Positions 43,103-52,278 of a stretch of 64,000 nt of DNA are shown here, in pieces. This DNA is from Sinomonas humi. Lineage in GTDB: Bacteria; Actinomycetota; Actinomycetes; Actinomycetales; Micrococcaceae. Positions within the stretch are counted from its first letter, which is position 1. Each line of letters begins with the position of its first letter. The notes beneath the pieces were generated by a model. It was not told the DNA's origin. It saw nothing but the letters and a program-made list of their open reading frames with translations, and made no database searches. Location: positions 62,001 through 126,000 of the forward strand of contig NZ_JTDL01000145.1 of assembly GCF_000802235.1 (NCBI RefSeq), given 5' to 3'. Both the position numbers and the translations under genes were made by a program.

Positions 43103-43470
43103 TTTGGTGGTCACCTCCGGACGGTGCGCCTCCGTTTGGTGGTCATCTCCTGACGGTGCGCCTTGGTTTGGTGGTCACGTCCCGACGGTGTGGGTTGGTT
43201 TGGTGGTCATGTCCTGACGGTGCGGGTTGGTTTGGTGGTCATCTCCTGACGGTGCGCCTTGGTTTGGTGGTCATCTCCTGACGGTGCGCCTTGGTTTGGT
43301 GGTCATCTCCTGACGGTGCGCCTTGGTTTGGTGGTCATCTCTCGACGGTGCGGGTTGGTTTCTTGGCGACTCCGCACCGTCGGGAGGTGACTTCTGGATG
43401 GGCTGGGACCGTCGTGAGGTGACTTCTGGATGGGACGGGACCGTCGGGAGGTGACTTCTGGACGGATTAG
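43103..43470. repeat. 32-bp tandem repeat array with internal inversion
   Basis: The 376-bp gap between two convergent genes holds no gene. Eight copies of a 32-bp unit begin at 43103, 43135, 43167, 43199, 43231, 43263, 43295 and 43327 (unit start TTTGGTGGTCATCTCCTGAC), and a partial copy at 43359. Three further copies then read in reverse-complement orientation, ACCGTCGGGAGGTGAC starting at 43376, 43408 and 43440, still at 32-bp spacing. Units differ by point changes. There are no unique spacers, so this is not CRISPR. Confidence 0.92.
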
Positions 43471-44774
43471 GGGCGTGCCCACTTCGGCGCGTGCTCGGGG
43501 AGCGGCCCGATCCCCACAAGCCGCGCGGGGACAACCCGGAGCGCCGGCACGGCGTCGAGCAAGCGAAGGGGGAGCGGGGTGCGCTCGGAGGTCGTCCAAT
43601 CCGACCCTTTTCCGGCATCCTCGTCGAGCACTTTGCCCACGACGGCGCGGTGCGCGAGCTGCTGGAACCCTTGGATCAGCACAGTGGGCCACCATCGGCG
43701 CCGCTGCACGCTCTGCAGCACGGCCTCAGGCACGGCGCCGCCGCGAGCGAGCGCTGGCCGCAGGATGCGCGCAGCCGCGACCGCGTCCTGAACGGCGAGA
43801 TTGATTCCGACGCCGCCGACCGGGCTCATCGCGTGGGCCGCGTCCCCGATAGCGAGGAACCCCGGGAGATGCCAGCGGGCAAGTCGATCGAGGCGCACGT
43901 CGAGCAGCTTGACGTCGTCGAACGACGCCGGTGCCTCGCCGAGGCGGTCGGCCAGCCACGGCTGGACCTCGCCCAACCGGTCGCGGAAGGCCGCGATGCC
44001 CTCAGCGCGGAGCTTCGCGTCGGCTCCCTTCCGGATGATGTAGCCGCACTGCCAGTAGTCTCCTCGGTCGATCATGATGAGGAACTGGCCACGGTGGATC
44101 CTTCCGAGAGCGCCCTCCGGATCTGACGCCTTGCGGGGCACTCGGAACCACCACACGTCCATCGGCACCCCGAACGTCGAGGGCTCGAGCCCCGCGGCGG
44201 AGCGAACCCTGGAGCCGCGACCGTCACACGCGACAACGAGGTCTGCTTCGAGGCGGTGCTCCGTTCCGTCGTCCTGGCCCTGTTGCCCGTGCGCCGCTCG
44301 GCTCCGCCACACGACGCCGGTGACGCGCCCGCCGTCGGGCGCCCCGCCGTCGTCGGCCCCCTCGCGAAGTAAGCCCGTCACCTCGGCCTCCCGCAGGAGC
44401 CGGAATCCCGGTTCCTTGTTCGCGGCCTCCGCGAGCAGTTCAAGCAGGTCCCGCTGCGGGACGAGGGCGATGTAGTTGTGAGGACCGTGGAGGCGGGAAA
44501 GGTCACCCAGCTGGGCGGGGCCGGAATCGAGGTCGGCCCCGACCCATGTGATCCGCCGCTGGGGGAGTGCTTCGAAGGCGGGCCCGAGCCCGAGCTCGTC
44601 GAGCAGCGCCAGGGTCGAGGGATGCACGGTGTCGCCACGGAAGTCCCGCAGGAAGTCGGCGTGCTTTTCGAGGACCGTGACCTCGATCCCTCCGCGGGCG
44701 AGCAGCAGCCCCAGGAACATGCCGGCGGGGCCCCCGCCGGCGATCGCGACGCGCGTGCGCTCCATCGCAGCCAT
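43467..44774 (-). CDS. FAD-dependent oxidoreductase (UbiH-like aromatic hydroxylase type)
   Basis: Flavoprotein of 435 residues with VAIAGGGPAGMFLGLLLARG, the DG motif VVACDGRGSRVRSAAG, and the GD motif LAIGDAAHAMSPVGGVGINLA. The last 40 residues (PLPRLLDAVPALR-type region) are membrane-proximal in some relatives. Substrate unknown. I chose ATG 44774; ATG 44765 and an upstream extension to 44837 are possible. The C-terminus runs to the edge of the 32-bp repeat array. Confidence 0.88.
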   Translation of the reverse strand: MAAMERTRVAIAGGGPAGMFLGLLLARGGIEVTVLEKHADFLRDFRGDTVHPSTLALLDELGLGPAFEALPQRRITWVGADLDSGPAQLGDLSRLHGPHNYIALVPQRDLLELLAEAANKEPGFRLLREAEVTGLLREGADDGGAPDGGRVTGVVWRSRAAHGQQGQDDGTEHRLEADLVVACDGRGSRVRSAAGLEPSTFGVPMDVWWFRVPRKASDPEGALGRIHRGQFLIMIDRGDYWQCGYIIRKGADAKLRAEGIAAFRDRLGEVQPWLADRLGEAPASFDDVKLLDVRLDRLARWHLPGFLAIGDAAHAMSPVGGVGINLAVQDAVAAARILRPALARGGAVPEAVLQSVQRRRWWPTVLIQGFQQLAHRAVVGKVLDEDAGKGSDWTTSERTPLPLRLLDAVPALRVVPARLVGIGPLPEHAPKWARP

Positions 44775-44824
44775 GGCCCCAAGCCTAGCGGCGGGGAGAA
44801 CGGCGGAGTGAAGCTTGAATAGAA

Positions 44825-44890
44825 GCGAACGCCGCACCGTGACGCGGGGCCATCCGGGTGAGATGGGATGCGTCTCGGTGCGGCGTTCGC
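44825..44890. repeat. REP-like palindrome, copy 1
   Basis: GCGAACGCCGCACCG (44825-44839) pairs perfectly with 44876-44890. Nested inside are GACGC/GCGTC and CCATC/GATGG stems, giving a long cruciform-like structure after the racemase gene. The outer arms match those at 47691-47747. Confidence 0.7.
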
Positions 44891-44918
44891 ACTCGGGAAG
44901 GTGGCGGGTACTGCTGCC

Positions 44919-45689
44919 TTACGCGGCTGGTTCGACGATTGGCGCTTCCTGCACAGCAGCTTCCGGAAGGGAGGGGGCCGGCCAGCCCACTACCTTCTTG
45001 GGCCGGGGCTTCGCGAAGGTGCGGACCTTCGACGTCGTGAGCCCGAGGCGCACGAGGGACTCGGCGGCGGCGACGGCGGCAGCGACGCCGTCGACCACGG
45101 GGACCCCGCAGCGTTCGCGGATGCGTTCCTCGAGCTCCGCCATGCCACCGCAGCCGAGCACGATCACCTCGGCCTTGTCCTCCCGTACCGCCCATTCCGC
45201 CTCGGCGACAATCGCCTCGACCGCGCGCTGCGGGTCCGCCTCGAGCTCGAGGACCGCCATCCCCGAAGCGCGTACCGAGGCGCACCGTGCGTCGAGCCCG
45301 GCGAGCTTGAGCCGATCCTCGATGAGCGGGACGGTGCGATCGAGCGTCGTGACGACCGAGTACTTGTGGCCGAGGTACATCGCGGTCGCCGCGGCGGCTT
45401 CCGTAATGTCGACGACGGGCACATCGAGCAGCTCCTGGAGCCCCTCTCGCCCGTGCTCGCCGTAGCCGGCCTGGACGACTGCGTCGAACTCGCCGTCGTA
45501 CTTCGTCACGGCGTCCATCACGGCGATCGCGGCGAGATAGCTCTCGAAGTTGCCCTCGCACGAATCGGCACCGAACCGAGGCGTGATGCCCACGATCTCC
45601 GTGCCCGGCAGGGCCGCGCGGCGGGCCTGTGCCGCTATGGCGTCCGTCATGGACTGGGTGGTGTTGACATTGGCGACGAGGATGCGCAT
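44919..45689 (-). CDS. Asp/Glu/hydantoin racemase-superfamily enzyme with one catalytic Cys
   Basis: Protein of 256 residues beginning RILVANVNTTQSMT. The second active-site cysteine is present in VLGCGGMAE (near residue 180). At the first site, where racemases have a Cys (typically ACFGD), the sequence reads AGYGE, so Gly replaces Cys. This one-cysteine pattern resembles arylmalonate decarboxylase more than a two-base racemase. It lies 83 bp after an NCS1 permease gene on the same strand, suggesting metabolism of an imported hydantoin- or allantoin-like compound. Confidence 0.82.
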   Translation of the reverse strand: MRILVANVNTTQSMTDAIAAQARRAALPGTEIVGITPRFGADSCEGNFESYLAAIAVMDAVTKYDGEFDAVVQAGYGEHGREGLQELLDVPVVDITEAAAATAMYLGHKYSVVTTLDRTVPLIEDRLKLAGLDARCASVRASGMAVLELEADPQRAVEAIVAEAEWAVREDKAEVIVLGCGGMAELEERIRERCGVPVVDGVAAAVAAAESLVRLGLTTSKVRTFAKPRPKKVVGWPAPSLPEAAVQEAPIVEPAA

Positions 45690-45772
45690 CGGAAACTCTC
45701 TGGGTCGTAGCGAAGCCGGGAGGCGAGGAAGGCTGGTGTGGGCGTCTAGCGGCGGGTTGGCCGTGGCCCGGG

Positions 45773-47392
45773 TCAGTGGACCACCGGGACGGCGATCGCC
45801 TCGCCGTCGGCGTCGTGGAACTGGCGACGGCGGTCGGCCACGAGCCAGTACGCGATGGCGCCGAGCCCCGCGCCGAAGAACCAGGCGAACTCGGAGAGGA
45901 CGTTGAGCGCTGGGACGAACGCGATGGCGAGGGCGACGGCGGCCGCGGGGACGAGCGCGACGATCGCCCGCGGGTTGACGCCACGGCGGTAGTGGTACTC
46001 GCCGGTGGACTCCTCCGTGTAGAGCTCACGGACATTGACGCGACCGCGGCGAACGAGCCAGTAGTCGGCCATGATGACGCCGAACAGCGGGCCGAGCAGG
46101 GCACCGAGGCCACCCAGGAAGTACACGATCACCGTGGGGTTGTTGTAGAGGTTCCACGGCAGGATCACGAGGCCGATCACCGCGGAGACAAGCGCGGCCT
46201 TGCGGAAGTTGAGGCGCTTCGGGAAGAGGTTCGTGAGTGCGTACGTCGGGGCGACGAAGTTCGCCATGAGATTGACCGCGACCGTTAGCACGAGGAGTGC
46301 GAGCGACGCGCCAGCGAGGAGGAACGTGTTTGGGATCGCCTGGACGACGTCGGACGGGGACGTGATGATCCGGCCGTCGATCTTGAACTGGGCTCCGGCG
46401 AGGACAACGCTGATCGCGCCGAACAGGAGCATGTTGATGGGAATGCCCCAGAAGTTGCCCTTGACGATCGACTTCTTGGACTTGGCTGCCCGAGTGAAGT
46501 CGCAGAAGTTGAGGACGAACGTGCCGTAGATCGAGACCCAGAGGGCACCGCCGCCGAAGATATGCCCCCACATCGCCGGTCCCGTGAGGCTCGTGTTCGT
46601 GTGCCAGGCGATGGAGAAGCCAGCGCGGCCGAACATCCAGACGGCGAGGGCGAGCATGGTGACGAGGATGATCGGGCCAGCGAAGGCCTCGTACTTGCGG
46701 ATCATCTCCATTCCGTAGCTCACGATGATGACCTGCACGATCCACAGTGCGACGAACGCGATCCAGCCGAGCGGGGAGAGGCCGAGGATGTCGCCTTGGT
46801 CGAGGGGCTTGAGGCCTGGCGCGAGTGCCACGAGGAGCACGCGGAGGACGACGGAGGCGAGGTACGTCTGGATGCCGAACCACGCGATGGCGACGCCGCC
46901 GCGGATCAGCGCGGGGATCTGCGCGCCGTGGATGCCGAACGAGATGCGGCTCATGACGGGGAACGGAACGCCTGTCTTCTGCCCCATGAAGCCCGAGAGC
47001 GTGAGCAGCCCGAACAGGAGTGCGGCGCCGAATCCCAGCGCGCCGAGCACCTGCCAGCCGCCGAGCCCGAGGGCGAAGAGACCGATCGCGAACGCGTAGT
47101 TGCCCAGGCTGTGCACGTCGTTGGCCCAGAGGGTGAAGATGCTGTACGCGCTCCAGCTGCGGCCCGACCGCTGGGTCGGGGCGAGGTCGCGGTTGTAGAG
47201 GCGTGGGCTGAGGGCGACGGGGATCGAGCGGGACGGGAAGGACGACGACGGCGACTGGGCCGTGCCCGTCGGCTCCCCGGGGGTCGGGGTTGATTCGGGG
47301 TTCGTGCCGGTGCTCGTGCCGCTGGCTGCGGCTTGGGCGTCGACGTTGGGGGCTGTCAGCGGTTGGACGGCGATGTCCGGATTGCTGTTCAT
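45773..47392 (-). CDS. NCS1-family nucleobase/hydantoin/allantoin symporter
   Basis: Membrane transporter of 539 residues with about twelve helices. The family start SPRLYNRDLAPT is followed by FTLWANDVHSLGNYAFAIG, and inside lie GIQTYLAS and NFWGIPINMLLFG. A Ser/Thr/Pro-rich tail of about 55 residues precedes the family start, longer than usual. It pairs with the downstream racemase-like gene. The upstream gap holds an inverted repeat that may bind a GntR-type regulator. Confidence 0.9.
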   Translation of the reverse strand: MNSNPDIAVQPLTAPNVDAQAAASGTSTGTNPESTPTPGEPTGTAQSPSSSFPSRSIPVALSPRLYNRDLAPTQRSGRSWSAYSIFTLWANDVHSLGNYAFAIGLFALGLGGWQVLGALGFGAALLFGLLTLSGFMGQKTGVPFPVMSRISFGIHGAQIPALIRGGVAIAWFGIQTYLASVVLRVLLVALAPGLKPLDQGDILGLSPLGWIAFVALWIVQVIIVSYGMEMIRKYEAFAGPIILVTMLALAVWMFGRAGFSIAWHTNTSLTGPAMWGHIFGGGALWVSIYGTFVLNFCDFTRAAKSKKSIVKGNFWGIPINMLLFGAISVVLAGAQFKIDGRIITSPSDVVQAIPNTFLLAGASLALLVLTVAVNLMANFVAPTYALTNLFPKRLNFRKAALVSAVIGLVILPWNLYNNPTVIVYFLGGLGALLGPLFGVIMADYWLVRRGRVNVRELYTEESTGEYHYRRGVNPRAIVALVPAAAVALAIAFVPALNVLSEFAWFFGAGLGAIAYWLVADRRRQFHDADGEAIAVPVVH

Positions 47393-47690
47393 TGTTCTCT
47401 TTCGGATCGGTACTGGCGGATTGGGGGTCCGCGTTTGGGGATCCGCTGGCCTGTTCTGGCTGTGAGGCTCAGCTGTCCGGCTCGATGGCCGGTGTGCGAG
47501 GAGTCTCGGTTTGGTGTGACCGGCCTCTCATCGCTTGGTATACAAACTACTCTGGGATACCAAAGCTGGCAAGAGGTCGGGAGAAAGTGATATTTGAAGT
47601 TCTTTTGCTGGTTCTTGGGATACCGGAACTTGCGGTTGGTGAAATGCTCCGTCCCGCCGCCCCGGTCACCTTGAAACCGCCCATAATGCA
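47393..47690. other. Non-coding control region before the NCS1 gene
   Basis: No gene is supported here. The only structure seen is the TTGGTAT/ATACCAA inverted repeat at 47535-47563 and a related GGATACC near 47619. The region is noticeably less GC-rich near 47530-47640, as expected of a promoter. Together with 47691-47835 (the REP-like hairpin plus 88 bp in which I see nothing) it forms a 443-bp gap. Confidence 0.6.
47535..47563. promoter_or_regulatory. Candidate operator of the NCS1/racemase unit
   Basis: TTGGTAT (47535-47541) and ATACCAA (47557-47563) form a spaced inverted repeat 143-171 bp before the permease start; GGATACC recurs near 47619. TGGTAT-type half-sites are common for GntR/FadR regulators; no such regulator gene is in the window. 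Confidence 0.4.
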
Positions 47691-47747
47691 GCAAACGCCG
47701 CATCTTCCGCTTCCGTCGAAGACGGAGGCGGCCGATGCGGCGTTTGC
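47691..47747. repeat. REP-like palindrome, copy 2 (possible terminator of the rpf-like gene)
   Basis: GCAAACGCCGCATC (47691-47704) pairs perfectly with 47734-47747. Inside, CCGCTTCCGTC pairs with GACGGAGGCGG around GAA with one wobble. The 57 bases can form one nearly uninterrupted hairpin 89 bp after the rpf-like stop. Confidence 0.72.
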
Positions 47748-47835
47748 GGAGTCGGCGCTAGCGCGCTGCCGGCGTAGGCCTCGCTCCTGCCCGGGCTCGA
47801 GAGCCCTTCTGGATCGAGACCTGCCGGACCGAGCC

Positions 47836-48540
<705 letters not shown>

Positions 48541-48589
48541 TCAGATGCTCGGGACTCCATCGGCACTCGTTCCGTCCCCGGAAGTCGAC

Positions 48590-48660
48590 GTGCGCCGCCG
48601 GTCCCTGACAGTTTGAGGTCAGGACGATGGTGACTGCGCAAACGGCGGCGAGCGATGGAC
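48590..48660 (-). promoter_or_regulatory. Structured 5' leader of the rpf-like gene
   Basis: In the 274-bp gap upstream of the rpf-like gene, CGCCGCCG and CGGCGGCG can close a stem enclosing a second hairpin, GTCCTGAC/GTCAGGGAC. Rpf genes in actinobacteria are often under riboswitch or antiterminator control, but I could not find the c-di-AMP (ydaO) core, so the class is unknown. Confidence 0.3.
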
Positions 48661-48808
48661 GGCAGTACCCGGCATATGCAGCCGAAGGCGCAAAATGCCT
48701 CGGCGTTGTGCCCGCTGGGTCGGGCGGTCCGTTACCGAACCTTGACCTACCCTAGAGTACAAATCCTTCGTTGCCAAATCGTGATCGAGGGCCGCCCGAC
48801 CTCGGCGC

Positions 48809-51800
48809 TCACTCGATGAGGCTTCGCACATCCTCTGCCTTGAGAGCGGAGGAGAACATGGCGTCGTCGTCCATGACGGAAGTGAAGAGCGCGGCCTTCT
48901 TCTCTTTGAGCTGCATGACCTTCTCCTCGATCGTCCCCTTGGCCACGAGCCGGTACGTCATGACAGCGCGCTCCTGCCCGATCCGGTGTGCGCGGTCCAC
49001 AGCCTGGGCCTCGGCGGCAGGGTTCCACCACGGATCTAGGAGGAAGCAGTAATCGGCCTCGGTCAGGTTGAGGCCGAAGCCCCCCGCCTTGAGGGAGATG
49101 AGGAAGACTGGCGCGTCACCTTCCTTGAAGGAGCGGACGACGGCGCCCCGTCGCTTCGTGGAACCGTCCAGGTAGGCGTAGGGGATCCCAGCGGCATCGA
49201 GACGTTCGGCCGCCTTGCGAAGAAACGACGTGAACTGGCTGAACACGAGTGCGCGATGGCCCTCGGCGATCACGTCGTCGAGCTGCTCGAGCAGCACGTC
49301 GAGCTTGGCTGGGGAGACGCCCTCGAGTGCTGGGTCGACGAGGGCAGGATCCAGCGCCATGAGCCGCAGGAGCGTGAGCGAGCGGAAGACGATGAACCTG
49401 TTCCGGTCCAGGTCCTCGACGAGCCCGAGCACTTTTTCGCGTTCACGCTGAAGGTACTGCTCGTAGAGCCGTCGGTGCTTCGGTGCGAGGTCGACGTCGA
49501 GCCGCTGCTCGACCTTGGCCGGCAGTTCGGAGGCCACCGCTTCCTTGGTGCGGCGCAGCATGAGAGGCCGAACGCGCCTCCGGAGCCGGGCGAGGCGCTT
49601 GGCGTCGCCATTCTTCTCGATGGGTCGGGCAAACTCCTGCGCGAAGACGCTGGCCCCGGGAAAGAGCCCCGGCGCGACGATCGCGAAGAGGGACCACAGC
49701 TCCATGAGGTTGTTCTCGAGCGGCGTGCCGGTCAGCGCGAGCTTGAAGGGGGTTTCGAGGTCCCGGGCGAACTGGTGGGCCTTCGTGGCTCGATTCTTGA
49801 GGAACTGGGCCTCGTCCATGATGAGGCCGTCCCACGGGAGCGCGGAGTAGGCATCGGCGTCCAGGCGGAAGAGGGCGTAGCTGGTGACCACGACGTCGGC
49901 ACCCGCCACGGCCTCCGAGAGCGGTAGCCCGGACGCCCCTTGAGTGTCGGTGACCGCGACCGTCCGCAGCGACGGCGCGAAGCGCTCGGCTTCGACGGCC
50001 CAGTTGGGCACCACCGAGGTCGGCGCGACGACAAGGAAAGGCGCCCGCCCGGCGTCGTTCGCCGATTCCGGAGCCGCGCCGCTCGCCGCGTCGCCTGCCT
50101 GACCGCCCGACTCCCGCGCGTGAAGCAGCAGCGCGAGCGTCTGCAGGGTCTTGCCGAGCCCCATGTCGTCCGCGAGGACCCCGCCGAGGCCGTGCCGCCA
50201 CAGGAACGCGAGCCACTCGAAGCCCTCGTGCTGGTAAGGGCGCAACTGAGCGGCGAGGCCAGCCGGGACCGGAACCGGGTCCAGGGCCTCGGGCTCGAGG
50301 AGCCCGCGCACGGTCTTGCGCCATCGAGGTGGCTCGACCGTCTCGCCCGCGAGCTCGGCGATCTCATCCCACAGCCCCGCTTGGTACAGGCTCAGTCGGG
50401 GTGGCTTGGGCGCGCCGCCTTCGGCCTTCCACTCGCGCAGTTCGTGGGAGGCATCGATGATTTCCTTCAGGCGCAGGATCTCCGGCGTATCGATCCTGAA
50501 CCACGACTTGTCCGGGAGCATGATCTTCGTCCGCCCCCGCGCGAGCGCCACGAACACGTCCTGAAACGCGACCTGCCGCCCCTCGACCGTGATCATGAGC
50601 CCCAGATCGAACCAGTCCCGCTTGTCGCTCTCGACCGCGCTCAACACCAGCTCGGGCGCGCCGTCGAGCCGCCGGTAGGCCGGCTTGTCCCCGCGCAGGA
50701 CCACCTCGAGGCCCTCGACCTTCCTCAGCTCGGGCAGCGTGCGCTCGGCGAAGTCCGCGGTGTCGAGATCCGTGAGGGTCGCGTCGCCGAGTGCCCTCCG
50801 GCCGAGCGCGCTGTCCTCGAGGGCGTCCGCAACGCGGCCGACGACGGCGGCCTCCTCGATCTCGTCCCTCGCGTGCCGCTCGTCCGGGGCGGCGTAGAGC
50901 GCGAGCTGCCGTACGTCGTCGCCCGTTCGGTACTCCCAGTGCCACGCGAGACGCAGCCGGTCCTTCGGCTCGAACGTCGCGGTGAGCACCAGGACGGGCG
51001 GCTCGATCGGCGGGAGCTCGACGCTGCCGTCGCTGCTCGAGACGGCCAGGCTTCGAGCAAGGTCCGGGTACAGCTCACCGAAGAACACTTCGCGGTCCTC
51101 GTCCGGGACCAGAATCGGTTCGCGATGCCGCAGGAGTGCCCGCTCGCGATCCGTCAGCGGGTGCGAGGCAGGGGCGAGCACGATGAGCTCGTCCTTGCCG
51201 TTCCGCAGCGCGGCGTACGCGCCGTGGTCGCCGATCGGACCGGCCGACGACGCCGGAACCTCCTCGCCGTCGAAGGCGAGCGACGGGGCCACAGTCAGCC
51301 CGCCGTCGTCCGCCTTCCGGACGTCCACGCTCACCTCCGCGACGCCCGCCACGTGGATCTGTACCGTGTTCTTTGCCCCCACGAGCTCGATCCCGGCGCC
51401 AGCCGCCTCGTTCAGCACGTTCCACCAGAGCGGGCTGTTGAAGTCGTCCACGTAGATCCAGGGATCGTTGGGACGCCAATAATTGCCCCCGTCCGCGAGC
51501 TGGAGCGGCTGAACCTGCTGAAGGACCCGGAACTGGGCGGGCTCGAAGCTGCCCGCGTAGTCGCGGCGGCCGAACGTTGACCAGCTGAGGCTTCCGCGGT
51601 TCCATCGGCCGGTTGCCGGGTCCTTGCTCACAGGCCTGATGCCGAGCTTGATGCCCTCGCGGTGCTGCCTCGCGTATTCGAGCCCGTACTTCTTCCTCTT
51701 GTGCGCGTCGAGGTCGCGCAGTTCGAACTGGAGGGCCAGCCGGCTGCGTTGCGCCGAGCCCGGCGTCGACCCGGCCGGCGTCAGGATCTCGGCGAGGGCC

Positions 51801-52225
51801 ATGCGCCACGCCGGTTGCTTCTTGCGCTTCGCGGCTGTGGGGGAGGCGACGCCCATGCGTGCCCGCACGGTCTGCTCGTTCGCGGCGAGGACTGCCGCGA
51901 GCATGTGCTTGCAGTCGCTCCCGACGGGGCACGTGCACCAGCCGCCCTCGTAGAGGTCCCGGCCAGGTGCTTGACGAATGCGCACGAGGCACTCGTAGGG
52001 CTCGGGCTCGCTGCCTTGCACCTCCGCGGTGAGCTCGCCGCTCTTGGCGTTCCAGTCGAAGCTCAGGACGTGCCCCCCTCGCGCGTACGCCGTCGCCCGC
52101 GCGAGCGTGGTCGGGCCTACGGTCCGGACGAGCCCGTGGACGTCGACCATCGGCAGGTCCGCGGCACGCGTTCCGTTCGTCGCTGGCTGACTTGTCTTCG
52201 GCTCATCAGCGGGGGAGAAGGGCAC
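48809..52225 (-). CDS. SNF2-family helicase with SWIM zinc finger
   Basis: ATPase of 1138 residues. A SWIM finger (CTCPVGSDCKHML) near residue 100 precedes a long middle region, then the SNF2 core: DDMGLGKT (about 687-694), DEAQ in IMDEAQFLKN (about 803), and helicase C ending AHRIGQERAVMTYRLVAKGT. Bacterial relatives (RapA/HepA-like) remodel nucleoprotein or RNA polymerase complexes; the specific role is unknown. GTG 52225 is chosen for the GGGAGG 8-9 bases upstream; the frame continues to 52339. Confidence 0.9.
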   Translation of the reverse strand: MPFSPADEPKTSQPATNGTRAADLPMVDVHGLVRTVGPTTLARATAYARGGHVLSFDWNAKSGELTAEVQGSEPEPYECLVRIRQAPGRDLYEGGWCTCPVGSDCKHMLAAVLAANEQTVRARMGVASPTAAKRKKQPAWRMALAEILTPAGSTPGSAQRSRLALQFELRDLDAHKRKKYGLEYARQHREGIKLGIRPVSKDPATGRWNRGSLSWSTFGRRDYAGSFEPAQFRVLQQVQPLQLADGGNYWRPNDPWIYVDDFNSPLWWNVLNEAAGAGIELVGAKNTVQIHVAGVAEVSVDVRKADDGGLTVAPSLAFDGEEVPASSAGPIGDHGAYAALRNGKDELIVLAPASHPLTDRERALLRHREPILVPDEDREVFFGELYPDLARSLAVSSSDGSVELPPIEPPVLVLTATFEPKDRLRLAWHWEYRTGDDVRQLALYAAPDERHARDEIEEAAVVGRVADALEDSALGRRALGDATLTDLDTADFAERTLPELRKVEGLEVVLRGDKPAYRRLDGAPELVLSAVESDKRDWFDLGLMITVEGRQVAFQDVFVALARGRTKIMLPDKSWFRIDTPEILRLKEIIDASHELREWKAEGGAPKPPRLSLYQAGLWDEIAELAGETVEPPRWRKTVRGLLEPEALDPVPVPAGLAAQLRPYQHEGFEWLAFLWRHGLGGVLADDMGLGKTLQTLALLLHARESGGQAGDAASGAAPESANDAGRAPFLVVAPTSVVPNWAVEAERFAPSLRTVAVTDTQGASGLPLSEAVAGADVVVTSYALFRLDADAYSALPWDGLIMDEAQFLKNRATKAHQFARDLETPFKLALTGTPLENNLMELWSLFAIVAPGLFPGASVFAQEFARPIEKNGDAKRLARLRRRVRPLMLRRTKEAVASELPAKVEQRLDVDLAPKHRRLYEQYLQREREKVLGLVEDLDRNRFIVFRSLTLLRLMALDPALVDPALEGVSPAKLDVLLEQLDDVIAEGHRALVFSQFTSFLRKAAERLDAAGIPYAYLDGSTKRRGAVVRSFKEGDAPVFLISLKAGGFGLNLTEADYCFLLDPWWNPAAEAQAVDRAHRIGQERAVMTYRLVAKGTIEEKVMQLKEKKAALFTSVMDDDAMFSSALKAEDVRSLIE

Positions 52226-52278
52226 AATGCCATCCTCCCACGCACCCCCGACACTCCTCGGCCCGCTTCGGGCAAGCG

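Noticed and set aside
43103-43470. CRISPR array
   Set aside because: The 32-bp units follow each other directly with no variable spacers, and no cas gene is present.
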